A DNA stretch of 64,000 nt from Staphylococcus cohnii subsp. cohnii (GCF_002902365.1 NZ_PPQC01000036.1:1-64000), one strand, 5' to 3'. Positions 41,203-51,470 are shown, counted from the stretch's first letter. Notes: generated by a model from the letters alone, not told the origin. Translations and numbers: made by a program.

Positions 41203-42577
41203 TAAAGCATGGGGAGGAAGATTTAGTGAGCAGCCCGAAGATTGGGTCGATGAATTTAATGCCTCCATTCACTTTGATAAAACACTCATTCAATATGATG
41301 TGCAAGGAAGTATTGCTCACGCTCAAATGTTAGCCAAACAAGATATCATAACTGATGAAGACTGTAAGCAAATAGTTAAAGGTTTAACATCAATTTTAAA
41401 TGATTATGAACAAGGTAATTTAACGTTCGATGTTTCTTTAGAAGATATTCATCTCAACATCGAACATGAACTAATTAAACGTATCGGTGATGCAGGCGGT
41501 AGATTGCATACAGGACGTAGCAGAAATGATCAAGTCGCTACTGATATGCACTTATATACAAAAGATGAAGTTACTCAGATTATTGAGCTCGTCAATGATT
41601 TGCAACAAACCATCGTCAATATCGCAGAACAACATGTCAATACAATTATGCCAGGTTATACACATTTACAAAGAGCACAGCCTATTTCATTTGCACACCA
41701 TATACTAACGTATTACTGGATGTTAGATAGAGATAAATCACGTTTTCAGGATAGTTTGAAGCGTATCGATATTTCCCCACTTGGTGCAGCTGCACTAAGC
41801 GGAACGACTTATCCAATCGATCGTCATGAAACGCAATCTTTATTGAATTTCAGCTCTGTTTATGAAAACAGTATAGATGCTGTAAGTGATAGAGATTATA
41901 TTGTAGAAACATTGCATAACATATCATTAACAATGATACATTTATCGCGTTTTGCTGAAGAAATCATCTTTTGGTCATCAGCAGAAGCCAATTTTGTAAC
42001 TTTATCAGATGCGTTTTCAACAGGCTCGTCAATCATGCCACAAAAGAAAAATCCTGACATGGCAGAGTTAATAAGAGGTAAAGTAGGACGTACCACAGGA
42101 AACCTAATGAGCATATTAATGACGCTCAAAGGTCTACCCTTAGCATATAACAAAGATATGCAAGAAGATAAAGAAGGCTTGTTTGATGCTGTTCACACGA
42201 TAAAAGGTTCCTTGCGTATTTTTGCAGGTATGATAGATACAATGACTGTGAATGTCGACCGTCTGCATCAAACTGTTTATAATGATTTTTCAAATGCTAC
42301 TGAACTGGCAGATTACATAGTCAATAAAGGAGTTCCTTTTAGAACAGCACATGAAATTGTAGGGAAAATCGTACTATGGTCAATTCAACATAATGTTTAT
42401 TTATTAGATGTGCCATTGGAAGAATATCAAAATGCGCATTCAAGTATTGATTCTGATATTTATGATTTCTTAAAACCAGAAAATTGTGTTAGCCGTAGAA
42501 TTAGTTATGGTTCTACTGGACAAACAGCTGTGGAGCACCAATTATCAGTCATAAAGCAACAACAGGATACAAATTAA
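41195..42577 (+). CDS. argH: Argininosuccinate lyase
   Basis: Last enzyme of arginine synthesis, 460 residues, splitting argininosuccinate into arginine and fumarate. The fumarase/aspartase superfamily signature [15 protein letters not shown] (loop with catalytic Ser) is near residue 275-290. [11 protein letters not shown] and [10 protein letters not shown]-type blocks ([13 protein letters not shown]) are also present. It overlaps argG, so the two are translationally coupled. A strong terminator follows. Confidence 0.97.
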   Translation: MSNKAWGGRFSEQPEDWVDEFNASIHFDKTLIQYDVQGSIAHAQMLAKQDIITDEDCKQIVKGLTSILNDYEQGNLTFDVSLEDIHLNIEHELIKRIGDAGGRLHTGRSRNDQVATDMHLYTKDEVTQIIELVNDLQQTIVNIAEQHVNTIMPGYTHLQRAQPISFAHHILTYYWMLDRDKSRFQDSLKRIDISPLGAAALSGTTYPIDRHETQSLLNFSSVYENSIDAVSDRDYIVETLHNISLTMIHLSRFAEEIIFWSSAEANFVTLSDAFSTGSSIMPQKKNPDMAELIRGKVGRTTGNLMSILMTLKGLPLAYNKDMQEDKEGLFDAVHTIKGSLRIFAGMIDTMTVNVDRLHQTVYNDFSNATELADYIVNKGVPFRTAHEIVGKIVLWSIQHNVYLLDVPLEEYQNAHSSIDSDIYDFLKPENCVSRRISYGSTGQTAVEHQLSVIKQQQDTN

Positions 42578-42615
42578 CAAACTTTAGAGTAGCATTTAGG
42601 ACATAAATCCCAGAA

Positions 42616-42662
42616 AAACAGCACTCAGATGATTTAATTCAATTCATCTGAGTGCATTTTTT
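42616..42662 (+). terminator. argGH terminator
   Basis: GCACTCAGATGA (42621-42632) pairs perfectly with TCATCTGAGTGC (42644-42655), followed by ATTTTTTATT. The hairpin is also part of the repeat module shared with 60.3 kb. Confidence 0.85.
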
Positions 42663-42756
42663 ATTCAATACTTCGTAATGTTGGCTCGCTTTCTTAAGGA
42701 ACAGCTTCAGTTTGTAGTCATTAGGTTGTCCTATTCCCTCAAGTGTCTCGCCAAAA
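42661..42756 (-). repeat. Dispersed intergenic repeat, copy A
   Basis: The complement (TTTTGGCGAGACACTTGAGG ... GAAGCTGTTC ... AAGAAAGCGAGCC ... GTATTGAATAA) matches the plus strand at 60213-60294 with substitutions and about 14 extra bases inside. The flanking hairpin (42621-42655) also matches the hairpin at 60301-60336. The two copies are inverted with respect to each other. No protein is likely here; a short open frame through it has no ribosome site. Confidence 0.75.
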
Positions 42757-42931
42757 CACGTCACATTTGTCCAAAATTTTATGTCCCAGACCCGTATTCA
42801 CACTATTCAAACCGCTTCGCTTTATTACACTTCATTTACTTTCTTCGATATACGATTGTATAAGTTTAATAAATTATTCAACATCACATATTTTTGAATA
42901 AAATCAATACTTTCTTTTATTATTTAGCTCA

Positions 42932-42975
42932 AAACTATATAGACGAATTTCTATATAGATGTTAATCTATTTAAT
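42932..42975 (+). promoter_or_regulatory. Putative ars operator/promoter region
   Basis: Just upstream of arsR are repeated CTATATAGA-like elements (CTATATAGACGAATT, CTATATAGATG, then AATCTATTT). I recall a similar arrangement before arsR of plasmid pI258, where ArsR binds near the promoter. TTGAAT at 42894-42899 is a possible -35 but no convincing spacing was found. Confidence 0.5.
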
Positions 42976-42992
42976 GTTTAGGAGGTATACTT

Positions 42993-43307
42993 ATGTCTTA
43001 TAAAAGACTTTCAGCATTGCTTAAAGTTCTATCCGATTCAAGCAGATTAGAAATATTAGATTTACTTTCTTGTAGTGAATTATGTGCATGTGATTTGTTG
43101 GAACATTTTCAATTCTCACAACCTACACTAAGTCATCATATGAAGTCATTAGTAGATCACGAATTAGTAAATACACGCAAAAATGGCAACAAACGTATGT
43201 ATCAACTTAATCATGCTATTTTAGATGATATCAATCAAAGTCTCAATATGATTAACACATCTAACCAACATTGCGTATGTAAAAATATGAAATCAGGTGA
43301 GTGTTAA
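42993..43307 (+). CDS. arsR: Arsenical resistance operon repressor ArsR
   Basis: Winged-helix repressor of 104 residues of the ArsR/SmtB family, released from DNA by arsenite or antimonite. Metal-binding Cys31 and Cys33 are in SELCACDLL; recognition helix [11 protein letters not shown] follows. The C-terminal tail with [11 protein letters not shown] is like the pI258 protein. AGGAGG precedes the ATG. It is first in arsRBC. Confidence 0.95.
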   Translation: MSYKRLSALLKVLSDSSRLEILDLLSCSELCACDLLEHFQFSQPTLSHHMKSLVDHELVNTRKNGNKRMYQLNHAILDDINQSLNMINTSNQHCVCKNMKSGEC

Positions 43308-43309
43308 AC

Positions 43310-44599
43310 ATGACCATTCTAGCAATTATAATTTTTCTTTTAACATTAACTTTTGTCATATGGCAACCTAAGGGATTAGATATTGGTATTATGGCTTTAG
43401 CTGGGGCTATTATAGCTATTATTACAGGTGTCGTTAGCTTTTCCGATGTAGTAGAAGTAACTGGCATTGTTTGGAATGCAACTTTAACTTTTGTAGCTGT
43501 GATTCTTATTTCATTAATATTAGATGAAATTGGATTTTTTGAATGGTCTGCGATACATATGGTCAAGGCTTCAAACGGTAACGGCTTAAAAATGTTTGTT
43601 TTCATCATGTTGTTAGGGTCCATAGTAGCAGCGTTTTTCGCCAACGATGGCGCAGCTTTAATCTTAACGCCTATCGTATTAGCGATGGTGAGAAATTTAG
43701 GATTTAATAAAAAAGTGATTTTCCCTTTTATTATCGCGAGTGGGTTTATTGCTGATACGACATCATTGCCCTTAATTGTAAGTAATTTAGTGAATATTGT
43801 TTCTGCTGATTACTTTGATATTGGCTTTATTGAATATTTTAGTCGTATGATAATACCTAATATATTCTCATTAATAGCTAGCATTCTCGTGTTGTGGCTC
43901 TATTTTAGAAAATCTATACCAAAAACATTTGATACTGAAAATCTTACAGCACCTAAAGATGCAATTAAAGATCCCAAATTATTCAAAATTTCATGGATTG
44001 TATTAGCCATATTGCTCGTTGGCTATCTTGTAAGTGAATTTATTCATATTCCTGTATCAATTATTGCTGGTATCATTGCTTTTATCTTTGTGCTCTTAGC
44101 TCGTAAATCTAAGGCAGTTCATACCAAGCAAGTGATTAAAGGCGCACCTTGGAACATTGTGCTATTTTCTATTGGTATGTATTTAGTAGTGTTTGGATTG
44201 AAAAACGTTGGTATCACCACAATTTTAGCAGATGTATTATCTAACGTTTCAAGTTATGGATTATTTGGCAGTGTCATGGGTATGGGCTTTATATCAGCCT
44301 TTTTATCATCAATTATGAACAATATGCCTACTGTATTAATAGATGCTATTGCTATTGGCCAATCCAATGTAATTGGAACGATGAAAGAAGGCATGATTTA
44401 TGCGAATGTTATAGGGTCTGACTTAGGTCCTAAAATTACACCTATTGGTTCTTTAGCAACATTACTGTGGCTACATGTTTTAACACAAAAAGGTGTGAAA
44501 ATTTCATGGGGAACATATTTTAGAACAGGTATTATCATTACCATTCCCGTACTATTTGTAACACTGCTAGGTTTATATCTTACACTTATCATATTTTAA
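43310..44599 (+). CDS. arsB: Arsenite efflux permease ArsB
   Basis: Membrane protein of 429 residues with about 12 helices that expels arsenite and antimonite. Conserved segments are [42 protein letters not shown] and [18 protein letters not shown]. The ATG at 43310 lies two bases beyond the arsR stop; GGTGAGTG serves as the ribosome site. No arsA ATPase is present, so it works alone using the membrane potential, as in pI258. Confidence 0.95.
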   Translation: MTILAIIIFLLTLTFVIWQPKGLDIGIMALAGAIIAIITGVVSFSDVVEVTGIVWNATLTFVAVILISLILDEIGFFEWSAIHMVKASNGNGLKMFVFIMLLGSIVAAFFANDGAALILTPIVLAMVRNLGFNKKVIFPFIIASGFIADTTSLPLIVSNLVNIVSADYFDIGFIEYFSRMIIPNIFSLIASILVLWLYFRKSIPKTFDTENLTAPKDAIKDPKLFKISWIVLAILLVGYLVSEFIHIPVSIIAGIIAFIFVLLARKSKAVHTKQVIKGAPWNIVLFSIGMYLVVFGLKNVGITTILADVLSNVSSYGLFGSVMGMGFISAFLSSIMNNMPTVLIDAIAIGQSNVIGTMKEGMIYANVIGSDLGPKITPIGSLATLLWLHVLTQKGVKISWGTYFRTGIIITIPVLFVTLLGLYLTLIIF

Positions 44600-44616
44600 G
44601 AAAAGAGGTATTTGTA

Positions 44617-45012
44617 ATGGATAAGCAAATAATTTATTTTATATGTACAGGAAACTCGTGTCGTAGCCAAATGGCTGAGGGTTGGGGAAAGCATATATTA
44701 GGAAAAACGTGGCATGTCTATTCTGCGGGTATTGAAACACATGGTGTTAATCCTAAAGCTGTAGAAGCTATGAAAGAAGTAAATATTGATATTTCAAATC
44801 ATACATCAGATTTAATAAATAGTGATATCTTAGAGCAAGCAGATTTGGTCGTAACATTATGTAGTGATGCAGATAAGAATTGTCCGATTTTACCGCCAAA
44901 TGTTAAAAAAGAACATTGGGGATTTGATGATCCAGCTGGTAAATCGTGGTCAGAATTCCAACGTGTTAGAGATGAGATTAAATTAGCTATTGAAAATTTT
45001 AAAACAAGATAA
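44617..45012 (+). CDS. arsC: Arsenate reductase ArsC, thioredoxin-linked
   Basis: Enzyme of 131 residues with a low-molecular-weight phosphatase fold that reduces arsenate to arsenite for export by ArsB. The CX5R loop is CTGNSCR with catalytic Cys10, and the redox pair is Cys82 and Cys89 in [11 protein letters not shown]. All three functional cysteines are kept, so the protein should be active and use thioredoxin. AGAGGT precedes the ATG, 17 bases after arsB. Confidence 0.96.
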   Translation: MDKQIIYFICTGNSCRSQMAEGWGKHILGKTWHVYSAGIETHGVNPKAVEAMKEVNIDISNHTSDLINSDILEQADLVVTLCSDADKNCPILPPNVKKEHWGFDDPAGKSWSEFQRVRDEIKLAIENFKTR

Positions 45013-45045
45013 CACAATTAAATTATCAGTATAGTAGTTTTAACT

Positions 45046-45087
45046 ACGAGTAAGCGTCAATTTCAATAGAAATTGACGTTTACTCGT
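45046..45087 (+). terminator. ars operon terminator
   Basis: A 19-bp stem (ACGAGTAAGCGTCAATTTC at 45046-45064 with 45069-45087) has one mismatch. The CGTCAATTTC core recurs in other hairpins of this window. A long T-run is missing. Confidence 0.65.
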
Positions 45088-45127
45088 TGATTGGGCGTCT
45101 TATATGAAGATATGAAACTAGTATGAT

Positions 45128-45148
45128 ATAGAAAATAATATTTTCTAT
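45128..45148. promoter_or_regulatory. Perfect palindrome upstream of glpQ
   Basis: ATAGAAAAT-AAT-ATTTTCTAT is a perfect 9-3-9 inverted repeat about 157 bases before the glpQ start. It is too AT-rich for a terminator and lacks a T-run; an operator is possible. No regulator is assigned. Confidence 0.35.
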
Positions 45149-45304
45149 TATATTTATACTCGAAATGTTTTAATTAGTTTAATATATTGTTATAAAAATA
45201 TTAACTTTATAAAACTTAAATTTTAATCCTGTAAATGTTATTCTCAAACACACTTTTATTTTGTAGGGTTGATATGTAAATACATATCGAGGAGTGACCC
45301 ATTC

Positions 45305-46291
45305 TTGCAAAATTTAAAAAAAGTACTATCCACGAGTATAGCAACGTTATCTTTAACTTTAATTGGAACGACATCTATAACATCTGCAAACGAAAGTAAC
45401 AGCAATGTCAGTACACAACAACATGCCACCACACCATCAAACCAAAAGGATAATAACTCACATAATCCAAATAGAGCACAAAATCTAACGGGCGAGAAAT
45501 ATACAACGGTCGCGCATAGAGGTGCAAGTGGTTATGCGCCAGAACATACTTTTTATTCATATGATAAAAGTCACAATGCTATGGGTGCTTCTTATATCGA
45601 AATCGATCTTCAGATGACTAAAGATGGTCATCTCGTTGCCATGCATGATGAAACTGTAGATAGGACTACAAATGGTACTGGTAGAGTTGATTCATATACG
45701 CTAAAGGAATTAAAGCAATTAGATGCTGGAAGTAAATTTAATGCCGCAAATCCTCAGTATGCAAATTCAAATTATGTGGGTGCTGAAATTCCTACATTAG
45801 ATGAAATATTAGAACGCTATGGTACTAATGCAAATTATTATATTGAAACGAAATCACCAGATGTTTATCCAGGTATGGAAGAAGCAGTATTAAAAACACT
45901 GAATAATCACAATATGCTTAATGAACAATCATTGAATCAAGGACATGTCTTATTACAATCATTTTCACCTGAAAGCTTAAATAAATTGCATCAATTAAAT
46001 AGCAATGTCCCATTAATCAGATTATTAGATAAAGGTGAATTACGCTCATTAACCCAACAAGATTTTGACCAAATCCGTCAATACGCCATTGGTGTCGGCC
46101 CTGAATATACAGATTTAACAAAACAAAATGTTAAAAATCTTAAAAGAGCTGGTCTGCTCGTACATCCTTTCACCGTTAATAATGAAGCTGATATGCACCG
46201 CTTAAATCAATATGGAGTAGATGGTGTTTTCACAAATTACCCTGATTTATATAAACAAGTGATTCTAGATGATGAACAAAAAAATAAATAA
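45305..46291 (+). CDS. glpQ: Secreted glycerophosphodiester phosphodiesterase
   Basis: Secreted enzyme of 328 residues that hydrolyses glycerophosphodiesters to glycerol 3-phosphate and an alcohol. A TTG at 45305 is chosen because GAGGAG lies ten bases upstream. The product then begins with a normal signal peptide (MQNLKKVLSTSIATLSLTLI, likely cleaved after TSITSA). A polar linker rich in N, S, Q and H leads to the GDPD domain: catalytic VAHRGASGYAPEHT, metal ligands in IEIDLQMTKDGHLVAMHD, and TNYPDLY near the end. The domain resembles S. aureus GlpQ, but the N-terminal linker is longer than I remember there. Confidence 0.92.
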   Translation: MQNLKKVLSTSIATLSLTLIGTTSITSANESNSNVSTQQHATTPSNQKDNNSHNPNRAQNLTGEKYTTVAHRGASGYAPEHTFYSYDKSHNAMGASYIEIDLQMTKDGHLVAMHDETVDRTTNGTGRVDSYTLKELKQLDAGSKFNAANPQYANSNYVGAEIPTLDEILERYGTNANYYIETKSPDVYPGMEEAVLKTLNNHNMLNEQSLNQGHVLLQSFSPESLNKLHQLNSNVPLIRLLDKGELRSLTQQDFDQIRQYAIGVGPEYTDLTKQNVKNLKRAGLLVHPFTVNNEADMHRLNQYGVDGVFTNYPDLYKQVILDDEQKNK

Positions 46292-46297
46292 AATAAA

Positions 46298-46335
46298 AAG
46301 AAGAAGTTCTTGAATTCAAGAACTTCTTCTTTTTC
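46298..46335. terminator. Bidirectional terminator between glpQ and gudB
   Basis: A perfect palindrome with stems AAGAAGAAGTTCTTGAA and its complement is framed by A's and T's on both sides, so it can serve both convergent genes. Confidence 0.85.
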
Positions 46336-46354
46336 TACAAATTAAAATATTTAA

Positions 46355-47599
46355 TTAAGCCCAACCACGATAACGTGCAGCTTCAGCAGTACGTTTAATA
46401 CCCACAATATAAGCTGCTAAGCGCATATCAATTTTTCTATTTTGTGATAACTCATAAATTGTATCGAAGGCTGTGATTAGTTTTTCACGCAATTTTGTGT
46501 TTACTTCTTCTTCTGTCCAATAATAACCTTGATTATTTTGTACCCATTCGAAGTAAGAAACTGTTACGCCGCCTGCACTTGCTAACACATCAGGTACAAG
46601 CAATTTACCACGTTCAGTTAAAATACGTGTGCCAGCTGGTGTTGTTGGACCATTAGCCGCTTCAACAACAATATCAGCTTTAATTTCATTAGCATTGTCT
46701 TCTGTGATTTGATTAGCAATCGCTGCAGGTACAAGAATGTCACAATCAAGTTCAAACAATTCTTTATTAGAAATTGTTTCCTCGAATAGATTTGTTACAG
46801 TACCAAAGCTATCTCTTCTATCTAAAAGATAGTCAATATCAAGACCATCTGGGTCATGCAATGCACCGTAAGCATCTGAAATACCAACAATTTTTGCTCC
46901 CATATCATATAGGAATTTAGATAAGAAACTACCCGCGTTACCAAATCCTTGAATAACGATACGAGCACCTTTCAAATCTAGACCTCTTCTTTTAGCAGCT
47001 TGCTCTATTGCAATTACTACCCCTAGTGCTGTAGAGCGATCTCTGCCTTGTGATCCACCTAATACAATCGGTTTACCAGTAATAAACCCTGGTGAATTAA
47101 ATTTATCTAATGAACTATACTCATCCATCATCCAAGCCATAATTTGTGAGTTAGTAAATACGTCTGGTGCTGGAATATCTTTTGTAGGTCCAACAAATTG
47201 AGATATCGCACGTACATAACCACGAGATAAACGTTCAACTTCATGTATACTCATTTGTCTAGGATCACAGATGATGCCGCCTTTACCGCCACCATATGGC
47301 AAGTCGACGATACCACATTTTAATGTCATCCACATAGATAACGCTTTAACTTCCTCGACGTCAACGTCTGGATGGAAACGCACCCCACCTTTTGTTGGTC
47401 CAACAGCATCATTATGTTGAGCACGATAACCTTTAAATGTTTGAACAGTACCATCATCCATACGTACAGGAATGCGTACTTCAAGGAATCTTAATGGTTC
47501 CTTTACTAAATCATACATCCCATCATCAAATCCCAATTTATGCAATGCTTCTTTAATAATTTGTTGCGTAGAAGTAACTAAATTATTATTCTCAATCAT
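46355..47599 (-). CDS. gudB: NAD-specific glutamate dehydrogenase
   Basis: Catabolic enzyme of 414 residues that oxidises glutamate to 2-oxoglutarate and ammonia. The active-site block PYGGGKGGIICDPR is near residue 105, the dinucleotide site is GARIVIQGFGNAGSF near 215, and the C-terminal AARYRGW is conserved. It lies downstream of rocD on the same strand with a 107-base gap; together they carry ornithine through glutamate into the TCA cycle. Confidence 0.96.
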   Translation of the reverse strand: MIENNNLVTSTQQIIKEALHKLGFDDGMYDLVKEPLRFLEVRIPVRMDDGTVQTFKGYRAQHNDAVGPTKGGVRFHPDVDVEEVKALSMWMTLKCGIVDLPYGGGKGGIICDPRQMSIHEVERLSRGYVRAISQFVGPTKDIPAPDVFTNSQIMAWMMDEYSSLDKFNSPGFITGKPIVLGGSQGRDRSTALGVVIAIEQAAKRRGLDLKGARIVIQGFGNAGSFLSKFLYDMGAKIVGISDAYGALHDPDGLDIDYLLDRRDSFGTVTNLFEETISNKELFELDCDILVPAAIANQITEDNANEIKADIVVEAANGPTTPAGTRILTERGKLLVPDVLASAGGVTVSYFEWVQNNQGYYWTEEEVNTKLREKLITAFDTIYELSQNRKIDMRLAAYIVGIKRTAEAARYRGWA

Positions 47600-47706
47600 G
47601 ATTCATTTCGCCTCTTTTTCGTTACTAATGATTTCGCTTTCACGATAATTGTAACATAAGATTTTGCTTTTTAAAGGGTTTTCAAAACTTAAGTTACAGA
47701 ACATTT

Positions 47707-48897
47707 TTATTTAAAAACATTTCTTACTTTTTCCAATGCAAAGTCTAATTCTTCTTTGGAAATAATAAGAGGTGGTGCAAATCTAATTACTGTATCATGT
47801 GTTTCTTTACATAATAAACCTTCTTCTTTTAATTTTTCACAGTAAGGTCTGGCATTTTCATTTAATTCTATACCAATAAATAATCCACGACCACGTACTT
47901 CTTTAATTGCTGGGTGATTGATTTTTTCAAGCTCTGATTTAAAGTACTCACCTAATTCTAAAGAACGTCCTGCTAAATCTTCATCAACTAATACATCTAA
48001 TGCTGCAATTGATACAGCACACGCTAATGGATTACCACCAAACGTTGATCCGTGAGAACCAGGCGTAAATACACCCAATACTTCTTCATCAGCTAATACA
48101 ACTGATATTGGGAATACACCACCGCCTAGCGCTTTACCTAAAATATATACGTCTGGTTTTACATCATCCCAATCAGTAGCAAATAATTTTCCTGAACGTC
48201 CAAGTCCTGCTTGAATTTCATCAGCAATAAATAATACATTATGTTCATCACATAATTCTCTAATTTCTTTTAAATAACCTTCTGGTGGGACATTGATTCC
48301 TGCTTCTCCTTGAATAGGTTCAATTAAAATAGCAGCTGTATTTTCATTAATTGCTTCTTTAACAGCATCTATGTTACCAAAATCGACTTTGCGGAACCCA
48401 TCTAATAATGGACCATAGCCTCGTTGGTATTCTGGTTCAGATGACAATGATACTGGCGCCATTGTTCGACCATGGAAGTTACCATTGAATGCAATAATTT
48501 CAGCTTGATCAGGTGCAATATTTTTCACATCATAAGCCCAACGTCGCGCAGCTTTCAATGCTGTCTCAACTGCTTCTGCACCTGTGTTCATAGGTAAGGC
48601 TTTGTCTTTACCAGCTAACTTACATATTTTTTCATACCATGCTCCTAAGTTATCACTATGAAATGCGCGTGATACTAAAGTCACTTTGTCAGCTTGATCT
48701 TTTAAAGCCTGAATAATTTTAGGATGTCTGTGGCCCTGGTTTACTGCAGAATAAGCAGATAGCATATCCATATATTTATTTCCTTCAGGATCTTTAACCC
48801 ATACACCTTCAGCTTCTGAAATTACAATTGGAAGCGGCACATAATTGTGTGCACCATAATGATTTGTTAATTCAATGATTTCTTCAGATCTTGACAT
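47707..48897 (-). CDS. rocD: Ornithine aminotransferase
   Basis: PLP enzyme of 396 residues moving the delta-amino group of ornithine to 2-oxoglutarate. Class III motifs are [15 protein letters not shown], the [17 protein letters not shown] block, and the PLP lysine in [16 protein letters not shown]. The Shine-Dalgarno ACAAAGGGGA (48904-48913) is an uninterrupted ten-base complement of the second C-rich segment of RsaE, so translation is probably repressed by that RNA. Staphylococci have two ornithine aminotransferase-like genes; this one is beside gudB, as rocD2 in S. aureus. Confidence 0.93.
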   Translation of the reverse strand: MSRSEEIIELTNHYGAHNYVPLPIVISEAEGVWVKDPEGNKYMDMLSAYSAVNQGHRHPKIIQALKDQADKVTLVSRAFHSDNLGAWYEKICKLAGKDKALPMNTGAEAVETALKAARRWAYDVKNIAPDQAEIIAFNGNFHGRTMAPVSLSSEPEYQRGYGPLLDGFRKVDFGNIDAVKEAINENTAAILIEPIQGEAGINVPPEGYLKEIRELCDEHNVLFIADEIQAGLGRSGKLFATDWDDVKPDVYILGKALGGGVFPISVVLADEEVLGVFTPGSHGSTFGGNPLACAVSIAALDVLVDEDLAGRSLELGEYFKSELEKINHPAIKEVRGRGLFIGIELNENARPYCEKLKEEGLLCKETHDTVIRFAPPLIISKEELDFALEKVRNVFK

Positions 48898-49335
48898 AAT
48901 ATCTCCCCTTTGTATGAAGTATATAATAATTTATTGGCAATACTCATTCATAGCATAACGTATTTATTCATTTACGAAAACTATTTTCCGAAAATACTAT
49001 AAAATCGTAGATATAGAACTCAAATAGCCACTTTTAAATATCAAATTTAGAATATAGCTTTCAAAATGTAAGCCTTTACATTAATATAATGACACACTTC
49101 TGACTGTTTACACAAGCCAATTTTAATAAATTTATTAATTCTTCTTGATTAAAAACACTATCACAATATTCATACTAATTTTAGTGCCTACAATTTATAA
49201 TATTTTATATAAAAATTGCTAATATCTCCGACATATATGTTATATCTTCCTAAAAAACGCCAGCACCAACAACCATTGACTATTTTTAATATAAAAGGTT
49301 ACCTTAACGGTCATCAAAATTTTACACAAACAAAA

Positions 49336-49373
49336 AACGTCAATTTCTATATATATTCAATAGAAATTGACGT
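49336..49373 (-). terminator. Terminator of the flavin oxidoreductase gene
   Basis: ACGTCAATTTCTAT (49337-49350) pairs perfectly with ATAGAAATTGACGT (49360-49373); the A-run 49332-49337 gives U's on the minus strand. It belongs to the dispersed hairpin group. In 48920-49330 I see no gene, only AT-rich sequence. Confidence 0.85.
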
Positions 49374-49461
49374 TGCTTCATAAGTAAAATATTTATACTT
49401 TACTTCAGTTTTGAAATTAAAGTGGTATTTAATATTATAAACATCTTCACATTCAAAGATT

Positions 49462-50595
49462 TTATTTATTGTCTGTTCTTGGTAATGGGTAAAAGCCTTT
49501 ATTAAATTGTTCCCATAATTTTGGTGGCAGATGATGTTTATCTGCTCTTTGTGGGTCAAAGTGAGATAAAATTTCATCTTCTTTGCCATCTTTAATTTTA
49601 CTTACAAAATTATGATCCAATAAGATTTCTCGTCCTAAAGCGACGAGTTCTACACCTGTTGACTCAATTGCTTCAATAGCCTGTTCAGCCGTAAAGATAG
49701 ATCCTATACCTATTAATGGCATGCGTCCATTAATCCACTCTAAAATGAGTTTAATACGTTCTTGCCCTTTGTACTGGCCTTCACGTGTTTGAGAGTGAAT
49801 ATCCATTAATGAAACATGTAAGTAATCTAAAGGTTTTTCTATTAATTGCTCAATTAGTTCTTTTGTAATTTCCATGCTTATACCTGGAGATTCAGCTTCT
49901 TCTGGAGAAAATCTATATCCAACGATAAAATCTTTACTGCCATATTTTTTAACAGTTTCAGTTACTTCGTCTACTACACTTGTAGCAAATTTATAACGGT
50001 CTTCTCCCCATTCATCATTACGACGATTATAATATGGAGATACAAATTGATGGATTAAATAATGATTGGCACCGTGAATTTCAACACCATCAAAGCCAGC
50101 TTCAATGACTCTGCGCGTTGCTTCACCAAATGCTTTTATTGTTGATTCAATTTCATCATTAGTAATTTCACGTGCTTGATGGGCTTCTTGTTCACCAAAA
50201 CTTTTTAATGATATAGGGCTAGGTGCCGCAACATCACCATCAGGCGTTAAATTAGGTAAAGATTGTGCACCGCCGTGATGTATTTGAACAACCGCTTTCG
50301 CACCATTTTTCTTCATAGCTTTTGCCAAACGTTTTAAGCCTTCTAAATTAGAATCATGCGCTACTGAAGGTTGCCCAGGAAAAGCTTTCCCTAAATCAGT
50401 AACATTGCTTGCTGCTGAAATTGCTAGACCAACATCTTTAGAACGTTGTTCCATATACACAATCTCTTCATTAGAAATTGTACCATCATCATTAGATGAA
50501 ACGTGTGTTAATGGAGCTAGTACAAATCGATTATCTAAAACTACTTGATTTGGTAATTTTAATTTTTCAAATAACGGTTGAAATTTTTTGTCCAT
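49462..50595 (-). CDS. Old Yellow Enzyme-family NADH:flavin oxidoreductase
   Basis: FMN-dependent ene-reductase-like protein of 377 residues with a TIM barrel. It shows RFVLAPLTHVSSNDDGTIS near the N terminus, VQIHHGGAQSLPN, the family block GFDGVEIHGANHYLIHQFVSP, and FIVGYRFSPEE. The phosphate-binding end is IGIGSIFTAEQAIEAIES with VALGREILLD. AGGAGG precedes the ATG. Such enzymes reduce activated C=C bonds or nitro compounds; the physiological substrate is unknown. Confidence 0.9.
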   Translation of the reverse strand: MDKKFQPLFEKLKLPNQVVLDNRFVLAPLTHVSSNDDGTISNEEIVYMEQRSKDVGLAISAASNVTDLGKAFPGQPSVAHDSNLEGLKRLAKAMKKNGAKAVVQIHHGGAQSLPNLTPDGDVAAPSPISLKSFGEQEAHQAREITNDEIESTIKAFGEATRRVIEAGFDGVEIHGANHYLIHQFVSPYYNRRNDEWGEDRYKFATSVVDEVTETVKKYGSKDFIVGYRFSPEEAESPGISMEITKELIEQLIEKPLDYLHVSLMDIHSQTREGQYKGQERIKLILEWINGRMPLIGIGSIFTAEQAIEAIESTGVELVALGREILLDHNFVSKIKDGKEDEILSHFDPQRADKHHLPPKLWEQFNKGFYPLPRTDNK

Positions 50596-50745
50596 TAAAT
50601 TAAATCCTCCTAATATACAATATACTTAAGTGTCATTGCATAATCACTTTAAGCGATTTTAATTCTAACTTTCCTGATTTTAAATATAAAATTATATGCT
50701 CACGCATATAGTTTTATATTAACCTACAAAATTTACCTTACAAAT

Positions 50746-50786
50746 AAAAAACACTAACATCTTAAAATAAAATGTTAGTGTTTTTT
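50746..50786 (-). terminator. Terminator overlapping the S1-domain gene stop
   Basis: AAACACTAACAT-type stem (50751-50760) pairs with ATGTTAGTGT (50772-50781); an A-run at 50746-50751 supplies U's on the minus strand. The stem contains the stop codon of the S1-domain gene. Confidence 0.75.
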
Positions 50787-51176
50787 AAAAGATGATCGCT
50801 CATCTTTTATCGCGTTTTTGGACTGTTTAATCCAAACCGGTAAGCGTTCTTTAATTGTTTGAAACCCATACTTTTCGGTTTCTTTAATTTCATCTAATAC
50901 TGATTGCTTTTCTTTTTTACGTTCATAATTTTTAAAATAGTCGTTATCTTTTAAAGAAAGATTTAACTTTCCTTCTTTATCGATTGAAATGACTTTCGCT
51001 TTGACAATTTGCCCTTCCGATAAAAACTTTTTTAAATTATGGACGTAATCATCCATAATTTCAGAAATATGGATTAATCCTTCAGTATTGTCAGGGGTTT
51101 CTACAAAAGCGCCATACGGTTGAATACCAGTCACACGAACTTTGATATGTTGACCTACTTTATAGTGATTATTCAA
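50775..51176 (-). CDS. S1 RNA-binding domain protein, YugI/GSP13-like
   Basis: Protein of 133 residues with a single S1 domain at about residues 5-75 (VGQHIKVRVTGIQPYGAFVETPDNTEGLIHISE, through KVISIDKEGKLNLSLKD) and a basic C-terminal tail. It resembles the B. subtilis general stress protein 13, which associates with ribosomes. The start appears to be TTG at 51176 with AAGGGG upstream. It is a monocistronic unit upstream of the flavin oxidoreductase gene. Confidence 0.85.
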   Translation of the reverse strand: MNNHYKVGQHIKVRVTGIQPYGAFVETPDNTEGLIHISEIMDDYVHNLKKFLSEGQIVKAKVISIDKEGKLNLSLKDNDYFKNYERKKEKQSVLDEIKETEKYGFQTIKERLPVWIKQSKNAIKDERSSFKKH

Positions 51177-51470
51177 CGTGATAACCCCTTATTTCGTTTT
51201 ACTTAACATGTTCATAATAGCATAAATCATTCAATGGTACTAATATTACCTAGAAAAATTTCACGATTTTTCAAAATTCAGCTATACAATAATTGTTCGA
51301 ATTGGAGTTACGTCTCATTATACAAAGGCTTTTGAACAATTCTAAGAATGTAACTTGATTCAATACTTTCAAAATAAAAAATCTCAAGTGATTGTTCAGA
51401 AGATGATTTTATTTAATATGCATGCATCGCCATGTTCTTATAAAGACAACAAAAATATCATAATAATAGT

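Noticed and set aside
42678-42863. 61-codon plus-strand frame inside the intergenic repeat after argH
   Set aside because: It lies across a repeat element with no ribosome site, and copy B at 60.2 kb does not preserve a frame.
42598-45090. ars region as a transposon or integrative element
   Set aside because: No transposase, integrase, terminal inverted repeats of the usual kind, or target duplication is visible; the flanking repeat is of an intergenic type found elsewhere.
48974-48995. Operator-like sequence CGAAAACTATTTTCCG upstream of rocD
   Set aside because: The dyad is imperfect (about 12 of 16 positions) and does not fit cre, CodY or ARG consensus well; too weak to list.
49347-49589. 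80-codon frame at the end of the flavin oxidoreductase gene
   Set aside because: It overlaps the confident gene in another frame and includes its terminator hairpin.
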